From an uncultured Clostridia bacterium (GTDB taxonomy: Bacteria > Bacillota > Clostridia > Christensenellales > UBA1242), in contig CAKVNK010000002.1 of NCBI GenBank assembly GCA_934777435.1, positions 248,001 to 312,000 on the forward strand: DNA of 64,000 nucleotides, written 5' to 3'. The first letter of the stretch is position 1. Each line of letters starts with the position of its first letter. The translations under genes were made by a program, and so were the position numbers. Below, piece after piece: positions 1 to 7,497 of this stretch. Under the pieces are notes generated by a model that had not been told where the DNA came from, did not search any database, and saw nothing but the letters and a program-made list of their open reading frames with translations.

Positions 1-398
1 GCAACATCATTTTGTTTTATACATTTTAAATTTATAGTGCAGTTTTTAAGTTTGTTTGTTGCCCAGCCTTCAACTGATTCGATTAATAATTTTCCGATAG
101 ATTTACCCCTAAAAGCATTTTCAATATATAAGTTCATAATCACAATGTTGCCATAATTAGATTGAGATTGGTTGCTGATATAAGCCATAATATATCCGAT
201 TGGTGTGTTTAAATTTTTTGCAATAAAAATAACACAATCTTCTTTATTTAAAGTGTTTTCATAAAAATGTTCAATCTTTTTATCGGCCTTGATCGTTGGT
301 GAAAGGGTAGCCTCAAATTTAATTAATCTTTCAAGCATTTTGTTGCAATCTATACACTCTGAAATGGTGTCAACTTTTTTTATTTCAATATCTTTCAT
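1..398 (-). CDS. GNAT-family N-acetyltransferase, 3'-truncated by window edge
   Basis: Translating the minus strand from the ATG at 398 gives an open frame to the window edge (about 132 residues visible). The segment MNLYIENAFRGKSIGKLLIE, followed by a predicted helix, fits GNAT motif A: a beta strand, then an R-G-x-x-x-G acyl-CoA pyrophosphate-binding loop and a helix. The family transfers an acetyl group from acetyl-CoA to an amine; the substrate cannot be told. No Shine-Dalgarno is visible before the ATG. The C-terminus lies outside the window, so length cannot be compared with the family. Confidence 0.75.
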   Translation of the reverse strand, partial: MKDIEIKKVDTISECIDCNKMLERLIKFEATLSPTIKADKKIEHFYENTLNKEDCVIFIAKNLNTPIGYIMAYISNQSQSNYGNIVIMNLYIENAFRGKSIGKLLIESVEGWATNKLKNCTINLKCIKQNDV

Positions 399-464
399 AA
401 TAAAATGATAGCAGATTTGAAAATTTAAAGTCAAATATCATTCAACTAAATTGCAATTATATAT

Positions 465-494
465 AAAAAGGGCGGTGATTAAATCACACGCCCC
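465..494 (-). terminator. Rho-independent terminator of the XRE gene
   Basis: On the minus strand a GGGCG...CGCCC hairpin with inner GTGATT/AATCAC pairing is followed by a run of five T. It overlaps the last codons of the XRE regulator gene. Confidence 0.7.
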
Positions 495-898
495 ATAAGT
501 TCGTCCATTGATATGTTTAAATAGTCCGCTATTTTTATTAGGTTTGAAACACTTGGCTTTACACCTTGGTTAAACCATCTAACCTTATAACTGTTGCTTA
601 ATTTGCAATCTTTAAATAATTTATATTTTGTTATATCTTTTTCTTTTAATATCTCTTTTAAATGTTCACTAAAAGACATTAATTTTTTAGTGTGACACTC
701 TGTATCATCATCTGTGCGAGATAAAATATAATCAACACTATAACCAAAATAATCGGCAAATTTTATCAAATTGTCAAAACTGGGCATAGAGTTGCCATTT
801 CGCCAGTCGTAAATAATTGTTTTATCAATTTGTAACTGGTTGGCAATTTCATAACACCTATTGTCGTCAGCATCTAAAAGCTCTTTTATTCTATTCAT
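479..898 (-). CDS. Transcriptional regulator with two XRE/HTH_3 domains
   Basis: A 139-residue protein with two helix-turn-helix units in tandem. Unit 1 covers about residues 1-60 (a Q-x-x-x-x-x-x-x-x-DW-R-NG pattern ending in a YFGYSVDYIL helix). Unit 2 covers about 75-139 and ends in LIKIADYLNISMDELMGR, typical of XRE repressors. Both units show the recognition-helix pattern followed by P-S-x-x-N-L-I-K. It is divergently transcribed from the Rho-like gene; the shared 265-bp intergenic region holds three TGTACA-centred palindromes that could be its operators. Fused double XRE domains could bind two half-sites as a monomer (inference). No effector domain is visible. Confidence 0.8.
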   Translation of the reverse strand: MNRIKELLDADDNRCYEIANQLQIDKTIIYDWRNGNSMPSFDNLIKFADYFGYSVDYILSRTDDDTECHTKKLMSFSEHLKEILKEKDITKYKLFKDCKLSNSYKVRWFNQGVKPSVSNLIKIADYLNISMDELMGRVI

Positions 899-997
899 AT
901 CAATAATATGGTCTGTTTTTCCAAAAAAAATTTATTTTTTGGTTAAACGCACTCTATTTTTGTTGACAATGATTTTTGATATGTTTATATTTATTAT

Positions 998-1140
998 TGT
1001 ACAAAAATGTTTTTGTACATATTTAATTGCTGGTTTTTTTTAGTTTAGCAAAATATAGTGTAAAGGGGGAATTATAAGTATTATTTTATTGTACAAAATT
1101 GATTTTTGGCTTTCGCTTGTTGATTTTGTTTTGTACAAAA
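998..1140. promoter_or_regulatory. Cluster of TGTACA-centred palindromes (candidate operators)
   Basis: Three related sites lie between the divergent XRE and Rho-like genes. At 998-1019 two perfect 10-bp arms (TGTACAAAAA and its complement) flank a 2-bp centre. A single TTGTACAAAA lies at 1089-1098, and a perfect 12-bp palindrome TTTTGTACAAAA lies at 1129-1140. A TTGACA hexamer is at 963-968. The repetition suggests binding sites for a dimeric regulator, possibly the adjacent XRE protein. Confidence 0.45.
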
Positions 1141-1181
1141 ATACTTTACTTTAAAAATCGGTTATGATACAATTTAGATAT

Positions 1182-2243
1182 ATGACAAGGGACGAATTAA
1201 ACGATTTAAGCATTTTTGCTTTGCGTGAATTTGCACGTAGAACTGGTGTTTATGCACCTACAAGCAAAAAGAAAGAAGAATTAATTAATGACATTATTGA
1301 AATAAGTGAAGGGCGTAAACAACCACATATCGCTAAAACAAAACAAGGTAGACCCCCAAAAAATTATGGCTATCCTTTTGCAGATACTTTTATAGGTATG
1401 CCACAACAAGTTTTTCCAACAACTTTAAAACAAGACAGTCATTTTGTGTATGCTGAAAATTTAAAATCTGTTGCCGGATATGTTGAAATCGCAAACGGAA
1501 CAGAAGTGGTTTGGGCATTTATCAATCTTAAAATGGTGTGCTTTAACTTTGCCAAAAATGTGGCTGAAAATTATGGTTTAAGAACTGGTGACTTTGTGCA
1601 AGTTTCACTTGGGGGTGAAAACAACAATCAAGTTATAGAAATTTTGGCAATAAACAATTTGCCTGTTCAAAGTTTTAATCCAATGCGTATGATGTTCAAC
1701 CAAATTGAACACCAACCTAATTTTGAACCTATTGCATTTAATCAAGGTTTTGAAAATGTTAATGTTTGCAAAGGTGAAAGTGTTTATCTTTATGGTGCAA
1801 ACAATATGCAAAACTCTTTGGCTGTGGCTTCACTTTTAACTGCTTGCCAAGCAGATGTTAAAATTTATCTTAACATTTCTATTGTGGATAAAAACCGTTT
1901 TGTTCTTAACAGTTTGGCAGATTGTGAAGAATTTGTTATCAACTTTGCTGAAACCATTGATGATGCAAGGCGTGCCGTTGTGTTGGCTATTGAAAGGGCA
2001 AAACGTGCATTAGAAAATGGGCAAAATTGTGTTTTGGCGATTGATGATGTGCAATCAGTACATAGTATTGATGACGAAAACAAAACACTTACAAAAAGTT
2101 TGATGTCATTATCTAAAGCGGGGCAAAATGGCAGTGTAACATTGTTGGCACTTATGCCACAAAACCGCAGTTTAGATTTTCTTGAAAAACTTGCTGACAG
2201 GCGTTATAAAATTTTTGACCGCAATTTAGTTGCTGTTGAATAA
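1182..2243 (+). CDS. Degenerate Rho-like protein without a functional P-loop
   Basis: The domain order follows transcription terminator Rho. An N-terminal SAP-like Rho_N domain (DELNDLSIFALREFARRTGV) comes first, then a basic linker with a QGRPPK AT-hook-like motif. A cold-shock-like RNA-binding region (about residues 95-165, with GYVEIANGTEVVWAF) precedes a RecA-like segment. In that segment the expected P-loop GxxxxGK[T/S] is replaced by LYGANNMQNSLA, while a Walker B-like VLAIDDV remains. The protein stops at about 353 residues, soon after Walker B, so the R-loop and C-terminal part of Rho are missing. It is unlikely to hydrolyse ATP or translocate RNA; an RNA-binding regulator is possible (inference). 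The ATG at 1182 is preferred over the in-frame ATG at 1164, because a -10-like TACAAT at 1168-1173 overlaps the earlier start. Confidence 0.7.
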   Translation: MTRDELNDLSIFALREFARRTGVYAPTSKKKEELINDIIEISEGRKQPHIAKTKQGRPPKNYGYPFADTFIGMPQQVFPTTLKQDSHFVYAENLKSVAGYVEIANGTEVVWAFINLKMVCFNFAKNVAENYGLRTGDFVQVSLGGENNNQVIEILAINNLPVQSFNPMRMMFNQIEHQPNFEPIAFNQGFENVNVCKGESVYLYGANNMQNSLAVASLLTACQADVKIYLNISIVDKNRFVLNSLADCEEFVINFAETIDDARRAVVLAIERAKRALENGQNCVLAIDDVQSVHSIDDENKTLTKSLMSLSKAGQNGSVTLLALMPQNRSLDFLEKLADRRYKIFDRNLVAVE

Positions 2244-2278
2244 ATTGCTTTGATAAATTTATTTTTAAAATGTTTATA

Positions 2279-2327
2279 AAACACAAATGTGAAATTCCAT
2301 AAACTGATTTTGCACTTGTGTTTTTTT
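2279..2327 (+). terminator. Terminator after the Rho-like gene
   Basis: ACACAAATGTG pairs imperfectly with GCACTTGTGT across an AT-rich loop, followed by seven T. It lies 36 nt after the stop codon. Confidence 0.55.
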
Positions 2328-2415
2328 GTATGGAAAGGTTTAACTAGATTTGTTGCTGTTTGACAAAATAATTATTGTGTGATATTATAACACGAGAATA
2401 AATAAAAAGGCGATT

Positions 2416-2850
2416 ATGAAAGCAGTTATTCAAATAGTTAAAAAATGCGTTTTATTTAGTGAAGGTGTTAAACACAGTGAAATTGGTCACGGTGCACTTG
2501 TTTTGTTTGGTGTTAACAAAACCGATACTATTGAAATGGTGGATAAATTTGCTGAAAAATTGCTTAAATTGAGAATTTTTGATGATGCCGATGGCAAAAC
2601 TAACTTGAATATTTTTGACACTCATGGAGAGTTTTTGGTTGTGAGCAACTTCACATTGTATGGTGATGTTAAAGGCTACAATCGTCCTTGCTTTATGATG
2701 TCTGCCAGCCACGAACAGGCTGAACCTATTTACAATGCTTTATGCAAAAAATTAAGTGAAAAATTGCCAATTCAAACAGGTGTTTTCCGCACTAATATGC
2801 AAATTGAAATGATTGCAGATGGACCAAGCACATATATTTTGGAATTGTAG
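2416..2850 (+). CDS. dtd: D-aminoacyl-tRNA deacylase
   Basis: The 144-residue protein matches the usual length of bacterial Dtd (about 145-150). The two family signatures are present: an SNFTLYGD segment (usually SQFTL) and a C-terminal DGPSTYILEL (usually NGPVT), which together form the cross-subunit active site. The enzyme is cytosolic and hydrolyses D-amino acids wrongly attached to tRNA, and glycine from tRNA-Ala, protecting translation. The start is the ATG 8 nt after a weak AAGGCGATT. It stands alone between non-coding stretches with no operon partner. Confidence 0.93.
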   Translation: MKAVIQIVKKCVLFSEGVKHSEIGHGALVLFGVNKTDTIEMVDKFAEKLLKLRIFDDADGKTNLNIFDTHGEFLVVSNFTLYGDVKGYNRPCFMMSASHEQAEPIYNALCKKLSEKLPIQTGVFRTNMQIEMIADGPSTYILEL

Positions 2851-3337
2851 CGAGGCAATCTGACAATCTGATATTTTTGAATTTGTTACTATTATTTTTA
2901 AATTTTACACAACAAACTTTTTGCTGTTTAAAGCGGTTTGTTGTTTGGTGTAATTTTGGATTGTGTTAAAACAAGTTTATATAGATTTTTTAAATTTATA
3001 TTTTTTAATCTAATTTATTTTATAAATTTTTAATATTTTAACATATAGTTTTTGTTGCTTCAAAAATGTTGGATTATAAGCATTTTTTTGCGTAGCCTTT
3101 TTGGCATATGGTTTATAAATAAATCAAATATAAAGGTGGTAAACACCTAAAAAGAGAAAGGGAATTATGACGTAGCGTATCTACTAAAATACAAAACAGA
3201 AAACAAAAATAAGTATAATCAAAATTTAATATTGCCATAAATTAAACAGTTGATGTTTAAATATGTTTTGTGCAATTTTGTTGTTTTGATTTTGCTTTTT
3301 AACAAACATTAAATAATTAAAATTTTAGGAGAACATT
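2851..3337. other. AT-rich intergenic region without a recognisable gene
   Basis: About 490 bp of low-complexity AT-rich DNA. A CAACAAAC/GTTTGTTG inverted repeat near 2910-2945 may act as a terminator for dtd. An AGGTG/CACCT hairpin lies near 3134-3149, and a ribosome site followed by only two codons and a stop (ATG ACG TAG) near 3160. No longer open frame or RNA gene is recognised. Confidence 0.5.
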
Positions 3338-3910
3338 ATGGTATATAAACAAATAACACGCCTTTCAGAGGCAAAAGAAATGGAAGAACTTTATAATCAA
3401 AGTTTTATTAAAGATGAAAGAATTGAATTTAATCAACTTTTAACCGCACCTTTTGACGGATTTATCATTGTTGGGCAATATGATGAAGGCAAATTGGTTG
3501 GTATGATGCACTACATTTGCAAACCTGAATTTGTGCAACTTAACTATTTTGCAATCACACCCAATACTCGTGGGCATGGGTATGGCTCTAAATGCCTAAA
3601 CTGGCTTAAACAACAATATCCAAACAAAAGCATTGTTGTGGAAGTGGAAGATTTAGATGATGAATGTGATAACAACGAATATCGCAAAAAACGTCAGGCG
3701 TTTTACAATAAAAACGGGCTTGAAAAAGGTTTGTTTAATTTTTGGTGGGAAGGCGTATATATGACCTGTATGCACTATTTACCAATAGACAGACAGGCTT
3801 ATTTAAGGCACATTAGTAAGATTTATCCAACAGCTTACAAGATTGTTGAACTTGAAGATAAGCAACAATATGGAAAAAATGCTGAATTAACAGCAGAAAA
3901 AGCATTTTAA
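3338..3910 (+). CDS. GNAT-family N-acetyltransferase
   Basis: A 190-residue protein preceded by a strong TTTAGGAG ribosome site. The motif A region reads VQLNYFAITPNTRGHGYGSKCLNWL, with the canonical R-G-x-G-x-G acetyl-CoA loop at about residues 80-85, followed by a strand (SIVVEVED) and a YNKNGL motif B element. This fits an acetyl-CoA dependent acetyltransferase; the substrate is unknown. The gene ends about 85 bp before the attL repeat, so it is the last chromosomal gene before the prophage. Confidence 0.85.
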   Translation: MVYKQITRLSEAKEMEELYNQSFIKDERIEFNQLLTAPFDGFIIVGQYDEGKLVGMMHYICKPEFVQLNYFAITPNTRGHGYGSKCLNWLKQQYPNKSIVVEVEDLDDECDNNEYRKKRQAFYNKNGLEKGLFNFWWEGVYMTCMHYLPIDRQAYLRHISKIYPTAYKIVELEDKQQYGKNAELTAEKAF

Positions 3911-3996
3911 AAGAGAATTATAGTTATACTGCAAACGCCGGTAAAATAGAGTGCCTATTGATAGATGGCCATTTTGTGATATAATTATCACAGAGG

Positions 3997-4121
3997 AAAT
4001 TATACTCAAATTATACTCACAAATAAAAATGACTTGATACACCACCGCTAAATGTTGCTATCAAGTCAATACAAAAACACTATATAATGTGTTTTTTGGT
4101 GCCGGTGGTCGGGGTCGAACC
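3997..4121 (+). repeat. attL: left 125-bp direct repeat
   Basis: Identical base for base to 16670-16794. It contains the last codons of the integrase frame (tandem ATTATACTC motifs), a GACTTGATA...TATCAAGTC hairpin, a terminator-like AAAAACAC/GTGTTTTTT, and the 3' end of tRNA-Leu with its CCA. Because the left copy already carries the integrase tail, the attB of the host was probably itself a scar of an earlier related integration (inference). Confidence 0.9.
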
Positions 4122-4191
4122 TAAATTTGACCCTTGATAAACCACTGTAAAATAGATAACTAGCAAATTATTATACTCAAATTATACTCAC
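4000..4191 (+). repeat. Repeated tandem ATTATACTC motif (candidate integrase arm sites)
   Basis: The unit TTATACTCAAATTATACTCA, itself a tandem pair of a 10-11 bp motif, occurs at about 4000-4020, 4171-4191 and 16673-16693. The middle copy lies just inside the left end of the element. Such paired repeats flanking an att core are typical of arm-type binding sites of tyrosine integrases. Confidence 0.4.
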
Positions 4192-4193
4192 TT

Positions 4194-4424
4194 TTAATTG
4201 TACCTTGGCATTGCAAAAATAAACTTTTTGGCTTCTATAAATTCGCAAATTTGCAAAAGAACATCACGGGCTTCTTCTATGGATTTATAAAGCCCTAATG
4301 TTTCTTCTAAATAACCATTGTTTCCTGTTGATATCTCAAATTTGTGAGATAAGGTTTCTGTAATATAAAAAGATTTATCTTTTATGTTTAAAATTGATTT
4401 TCGATTTTGCGTGATAATATACAT
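4194..4424 (-). CDS. Small prophage protein of unknown function
   Basis: From the ATG at 4424 the protein has 76 residues; an AAGGAAATT ribosome site decides this start over an upstream one in the same frame. It begins MYIITQNRKSILNI and later has an LGLYKSIEEARDVLLQI helix. This pattern of a short beta-rich N-terminus followed by a helix is common in small phage-borne proteins of Firmicutes, but no function can be named. It is the last gene of the minus-strand module and lies beyond a strong structured element at 4542-4624. Confidence 0.55.
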   Translation of the reverse strand: MYIITQNRKSILNIKDKSFYITETLSHKFEISTGNNGYLEETLGLYKSIEEARDVLLQICEFIEAKKFIFAMPRYN

Positions 4425-4541
4425 AATTTCCTTAAAAAAATTTTTCAAAAAATTTTGAAAAAATTGGCTATTTGTGGCGGACGCTCGCAAAGCGAGCGTT
4501 ATTAATCGGTCTTTATTTAAGTTTTCTTTTGTAGTACACCC

Positions 4542-4624
4542 AAAAGCAAAAAATATCTTCGAAAGCGAAGGTGGCGCACAGCGCTCATCCTTTCGTCCTT
4601 TCTTCGATATATACTTTTGCTTTT
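4542..4624. terminator. Branched hairpin structure, likely bidirectional terminator
   Basis: Outer arms AAAAGCAAAA (4542-4551) and TTTTGCTTTT (4615-4624) pair perfectly. Inside are a CTTCG/CGAAG hairpin and a GGCGC-type hairpin. T-runs border the stem on both strands, so it can terminate in either direction. It follows the main run of minus-strand phage genes. Confidence 0.5.
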
Positions 4625-4645
4625 TTCTTATACAGGTATAAGAGA

Positions 4646-4713
4646 TAATAACAACGTAACCAATATAGTTAGCAGTTAATTAACTACTAAACTGTTTATT
4701 GACGTTGTTATTA
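4646..4713. repeat. Nested palindrome (cruciform-like) in prophage
   Basis: Perfect 12-bp arms (TAATAACAACGT at 4646-4657 and its complement at 4702-4713) enclose a near-perfect palindrome centred on AGTTAATTAACT at 4674-4685. In a phage with single-stranded DNA such a structure could serve as a packaging or replication signal; alternatively it is a regulator-binding site. Confidence 0.5.
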
Positions 4714-4730
4714 ATATGTTAATTAAAATT

Positions 4731-4949
4731 TTAATTAACTTTTCGTTTCGCTGTAGACTTTGCTTTTTCTTTTTTAAGCAAAAATTCAAGTGCATCTTTT
4801 TTAAAGCCAGTAGTGCCACCTACACCGTTTAGATAACGTTTTACAAATTCTTGTTTAGTCAATGGTGTTTTGCGACCAATAGGTGTAATACATGCACCTG
4901 TACGCTTCTTTTCTGCATATAATGCTTCTGCTAATTCCTTCTTTGTCAT
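4731..4949 (-). CDS. Small basic prophage protein, unknown function
   Basis: A 72-residue basic protein with an AGGAGAAAATTT ribosome site. It reads as helices (MTKKELAEALYAEKKR; LTKQEFVKRYLNGVGG) with a Lys/Arg-rich tail (KKEKAKSTAKRKVN). The charge suggests nucleic-acid binding, and in an inovirus-like element a single-strand-binding or regulatory role is conceivable, but no family is recognised. Confidence 0.6.
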   Translation of the reverse strand: MTKKELAEALYAEKKRTGACITPIGRKTPLTKQEFVKRYLNGVGGTTGFKKDALEFLLKKEKAKSTAKRKVN

Positions 4950-4968
4950 AAATTTTCTCCTTTTTGTA

Positions 4969-5049
4969 TTGACTTTTTTTTATGATTAGTTATAATATAA
5001 TCATAGAAGAGATAAAAGCGAATTAAGTTTCGATCATCTCTTCTTTTTT
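4969..5049 (+). ncRNA. Promoter plus immediate terminator: candidate about 45-nt RNA antisense to phage genes
   Basis: TTGACT at 4969-4974 and TATAAT at 4991-4996, spaced 16 bp, form a good plus-strand promoter. The expected start near 5003 is followed at once by a perfect 9-bp hairpin (AGAAGAGAT at 5005-5013 with its complement at 5036-5044) and six T. The product would be about 45 nt, opposite in sense to all neighbouring phage genes. It overlaps the 3' end of the gene at 5034-5414. A short primer RNA or an antisense regulator are both possible. Confidence 0.35.
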
Positions 5050-5414
5050 GTTGGCCTTTTTGCAATATTTCTCATTTTCGCTTTATCAACAGCATTACAA
5101 ATTTTCAAATTTGAGTGATGTTTACCAACATTTTTTTTGATATTTACTTCTTCAGGTTCTGTAACAACAAAAGCTGTTCTATTTTCGCCCTGTGGATTTT
5201 CACATAATTGTATATTTTTTCTGCCACGAGTGTATGGAGCGTGTGTAACGATAACTCCTGTGGCAGTCCCATTCTTTTTAATATTTCTAAGTTGACCTTT
5301 ATGTCCTTTTGCTCTCATGGTATTTATGGAATAAAATTCGCCTGCGCGTAATTTTCTGGCATTGTTATTTAATAATACCTGTTCTTGTTTTTCTATAGAT
5401 TTTTTATTAAACAT
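5034..5414 (-). CDS. Basic prophage protein, unknown function
   Basis: 126 residues, strongly basic at the C-terminus (AKMRNIAKRPTKKKR). The middle part (KNGTATGVIVTHAPYTRGRK) looks like a small beta-rich domain. It lies in a run of closely spaced minus-strand genes, 11 bp downstream of the 89-residue gene, so it is probably co-transcribed. Function not recognised; DNA binding is plausible from charge alone. Confidence 0.6.
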   Translation of the reverse strand: MFNKKSIEKQEQVLLNNNARKLRAGEFYSINTMRAKGHKGQLRNIKKNGTATGVIVTHAPYTRGRKNIQLCENPQGENRTAFVVTEPEEVNIKKNVGKHHSNLKICNAVDKAKMRNIAKRPTKKKR

Positions 5415-5425
5415 TCGATATCCTT

Positions 5426-5695
5426 TTATCTTTCGCTAAGCCTTTCAGCTTTAGAGTTTAAGTAAATTAAATTTCTACCATCTTCAATAGCTATTGCCTT
5501 GTATCCGTTTTTTTCCATAAACTTTTCAGCACCGCGAAGAGTTTTATATTTTTTATATTCCAGATGATTATTTGCAAGATATTCAGTTTTACCTTTTTTT
5601 GTACAAACTTCAATGCCTGTCCTATTTATTGAATCCTGGTCGTTGCTGTGATAAATTTTATTGTTACGAGAGTAGTGAATATATGTTGTACTCAT
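5426..5695 (-). CDS. Small prophage protein, unknown function
   Basis: 89 residues with a GGAGCG ribosome site before the ATG at 5695. The sequence (YIHYSRNNKIYHS, then KYKTLRGAEKFMEKNGYKAI) suggests a small alpha/beta fold with a helix following a K-T-L-R-G-A pattern. No family is recognised. Spacing to both neighbours is about 10 bp, consistent with one operon. Confidence 0.6.
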   Translation of the reverse strand: MSTTYIHYSRNNKIYHSNDQDSINRTGIEVCTKKGKTEYLANNHLEYKKYKTLRGAEKFMEKNGYKAIAIEDGRNLIYLNSKAERLSER

Positions 5696-5704
5696 TATCG
5701 CTCC

Positions 5705-6115
5705 TTATCTTTTGCTTGCTCTTTTAGCAGACAACTTTTCTAGTTTTTCATTGTAAAGGTCATTGACGTATTTTTCATCAATAAACCCGTTTTTGTATTT
5801 TCTGTCGCAATGATTAACGCGTGTTTTATTTGGATTAAAATCTTTATAGATATGCTTATAATATTTGTCATAAAGCATATCTCCTTCTTTTTCTAATTGC
5901 TTATTTAATTTAGCATAGAAATTATCATTGATTTTGCGTCTGCCTGATTGTTTATTTTTTTGTCCAGCAGAATCCCACGCATTTATAACGCGTTCTTGTT
6001 GTTTATCAACTTTTTGCATTTGCCTTAATATTTTTAAGGCTTCATTTTTTCTAGCAATAATTTGCTCGCTTTTTGAAAGCTTTGGAGCTTTCTTTTGTAC
6101 TGTTTTAGTTCTCAT
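5705..6115 (-). CDS. Basic helical prophage protein, unknown function
   Basis: 136 residues, largely helical, rich in Lys and Arg at both ends (RTKTVQKKAPKLSKSEQ and EKLSAKRASKR). The start at 6115 overlaps the end of the upstream gene by 11 bp, suggesting translational coupling. No recognised domain. Confidence 0.6.
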   Translation of the reverse strand: MRTKTVQKKAPKLSKSEQIIARKNEALKILRQMQKVDKQQERVINAWDSAGQKNKQSGRRKINDNFYAKLNKQLEKEGDMLYDKYYKHIYKDFNPNKTRVNHCDRKYKNGFIDEKYVNDLYNEKLEKLSAKRASKR

Positions 6116-6551
6116 TTGTACCTTCCTTTTCTTCGAAATCTGATATATCTATTTGTCCCTTGATGACACCGTTTGCAGTTAATTCTGGTTTTTTAGATGT
6201 GTCAATCAAATATTCATCAGATTGTTGTTCAATCAAAATGTTTGAGTTTTTGTTTGATAGCAATTTATGGTCTTGCTTAAATTCTTTTTTGCTTATTTTT
6301 AAATTTGAATTAATGTTTTGAAGCTGCGCTGAATCAATCTTATTTTGTAAATTATTCTTGACCTTAATATTTTTAAGTGCCTTATAAAACAATTCTTTTA
6401 AAAATTTACGCATTTTTTTTATACTGCGCTCATCCATGCCACTTTCATCAAGCTTTCCAAATTCATCATAGAAATAGTCAGTGCACTGTGCCAAATCATC
6501 AAAACTTGGTAGAACATCAGGGATATCTTCAAAGTAGTTCTTTTTTATCAT
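6105..6551 (-). CDS. Prophage protein following the Zot gene, unknown function
   Basis: 148 residues, acidic N-terminus (YFEDIPDVLPSFDDLAQCTDYF), a helical middle and a low-complexity polar C-terminus. Its ATG overlaps the Zot stop codon (ATGA), so it is translationally coupled to the morphogenesis ATPase. That position suggests a role near assembly, but no family was recognised. Confidence 0.6.
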   Translation of the reverse strand: MIKKNYFEDIPDVLPSFDDLAQCTDYFYDEFGKLDESGMDERSIKKMRKFLKELFYKALKNIKVKNNLQNKIDSAQLQNINSNLKISKKEFKQDHKLLSNKNSNILIEQQSDEYLIDTSKKPELTANGVIKGQIDISDFEEKEGTNEN

Positions 6552-7405
6552 ACTGCCACCTTTTCTTCAGTTTTTTCATTTACTTGTTTTTCAGTTTTTA
6601 CTTTTGTTACCTTCTTAAAGTTGTCCCACGACTCTGGTCTTTTTTCAGATAAAGTAGTTCTGTCGTAATAGCTAAAATCTTTACTTAAATCTTCAACCAT
6701 TGTTGCGTATGCGTGTGTGTTATAGTGCTTATTAATATCACCGTTGAACTCATATTTTCCCTTAACACCAAGTGATTTTTCACCTGCGATGTATTGACTG
6801 AGCAAGTCTTCACTTTCAAATTGATGATATTTCCACACAGTTTTAATCAATTTGCCAATAGGAAGTAATTTATCAGATTTAATTTTTCTGCCAGAAGGCA
6901 ATACGTAAGTATGTTGAATTTCATCAATGTAGGTGAAGACATCTGCAATATCACGGATATCTTTGTGAATACGGATATAGCGTTGAGCAATCAAGTAAAT
7001 ATCCATAGAGATGTGTCTACGCAACTCGAAAGCTTGAGTAACCCATGGTGGTAATGGTTTATCGCTTTTGCTGTCAAAATAGCGTTGAGCTTCGTCAAAC
7101 ACGTAAAGACCATAAGGCATTAAACGTTTTGTTGTTTTGTGAATATCATTTGGAACACCGAAATCCCAACCAGAGATTTCATAGTTTTTCATATTAGGAT
7201 ATTTACGATAAATATCAAAATTGGCAAATACTGCATGTCTATTAGGCGGTGGTGTCAAGTTTTGACCTAGGCTATTCATTTGCTTAATATATCGTCTAGC
7301 CGCGTGATATCTGCTATTGTTAAACCTAAATTCTTCATTTATGACATGCGCCACGACATAGGATGTTTTCCCAGCCCCTGGCTTACCACAAACGATTTCT
7401 AACAT
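6548..7405 (-). CDS. Zot/pI-type filamentous-phage assembly ATPase
   Basis: 285 residues from the ATG at 7405; an AAGGGTGAAA ribosome site favours this start over a TTG 11 codons upstream. The protein opens directly with a Walker A motif, EIVCGKPGAGKTSYV, and has a Walker B at about residues 105-120 (GLYVFDEAQRYFD), followed by an HISMDIYLIAQRYIRIHKDIRD segment. This arrangement is the Zot domain of filamentous-phage gene I proteins, which power extrusion of virions through the inner membrane. The usual C-terminal transmembrane helix is not evident; the C-terminus is charged. It is the strongest marker that the element is inovirus-like. Confidence 0.85.
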   Translation of the reverse strand: MLEIVCGKPGAGKTSYVVAHVINEEFRFNNSRYHAARRYIKQMNSLGQNLTPPPNRHAVFANFDIYRKYPNMKNYEISGWDFGVPNDIHKTTKRLMPYGLYVFDEAQRYFDSKSDKPLPPWVTQAFELRRHISMDIYLIAQRYIRIHKDIRDIADVFTYIDEIQHTYVLPSGRKIKSDKLLPIGKLIKTVWKYHQFESEDLLSQYIAGEKSLGVKGKYEFNGDINKHYNTHAYATMVEDLSKDFSYYDRTTLSEKRPESWDNFKKVTKVKTEKQVNEKTEEKVAV

Positions 7406-7497
7406 TTTCACCCTTTTTAGTTGCTTTTTGATTAGCAATTTGTTATCATAAATTTAATAGGTGAAGGGCAAACGTTAGAGTTTGCTTCTTTTTTTTA

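Noticed and set aside
861..1043. 60-codon plus-strand frame beginning inside the XRE gene
   Set aside because: No ribosome site, overlaps a better supported gene on the other strand and the palindromic operator region.
4646..4713. Transposon-type terminal inverted repeats
   Set aside because: The arms lie only 44 bp apart and enclose another palindrome, so they form a local cruciform rather than element ends.
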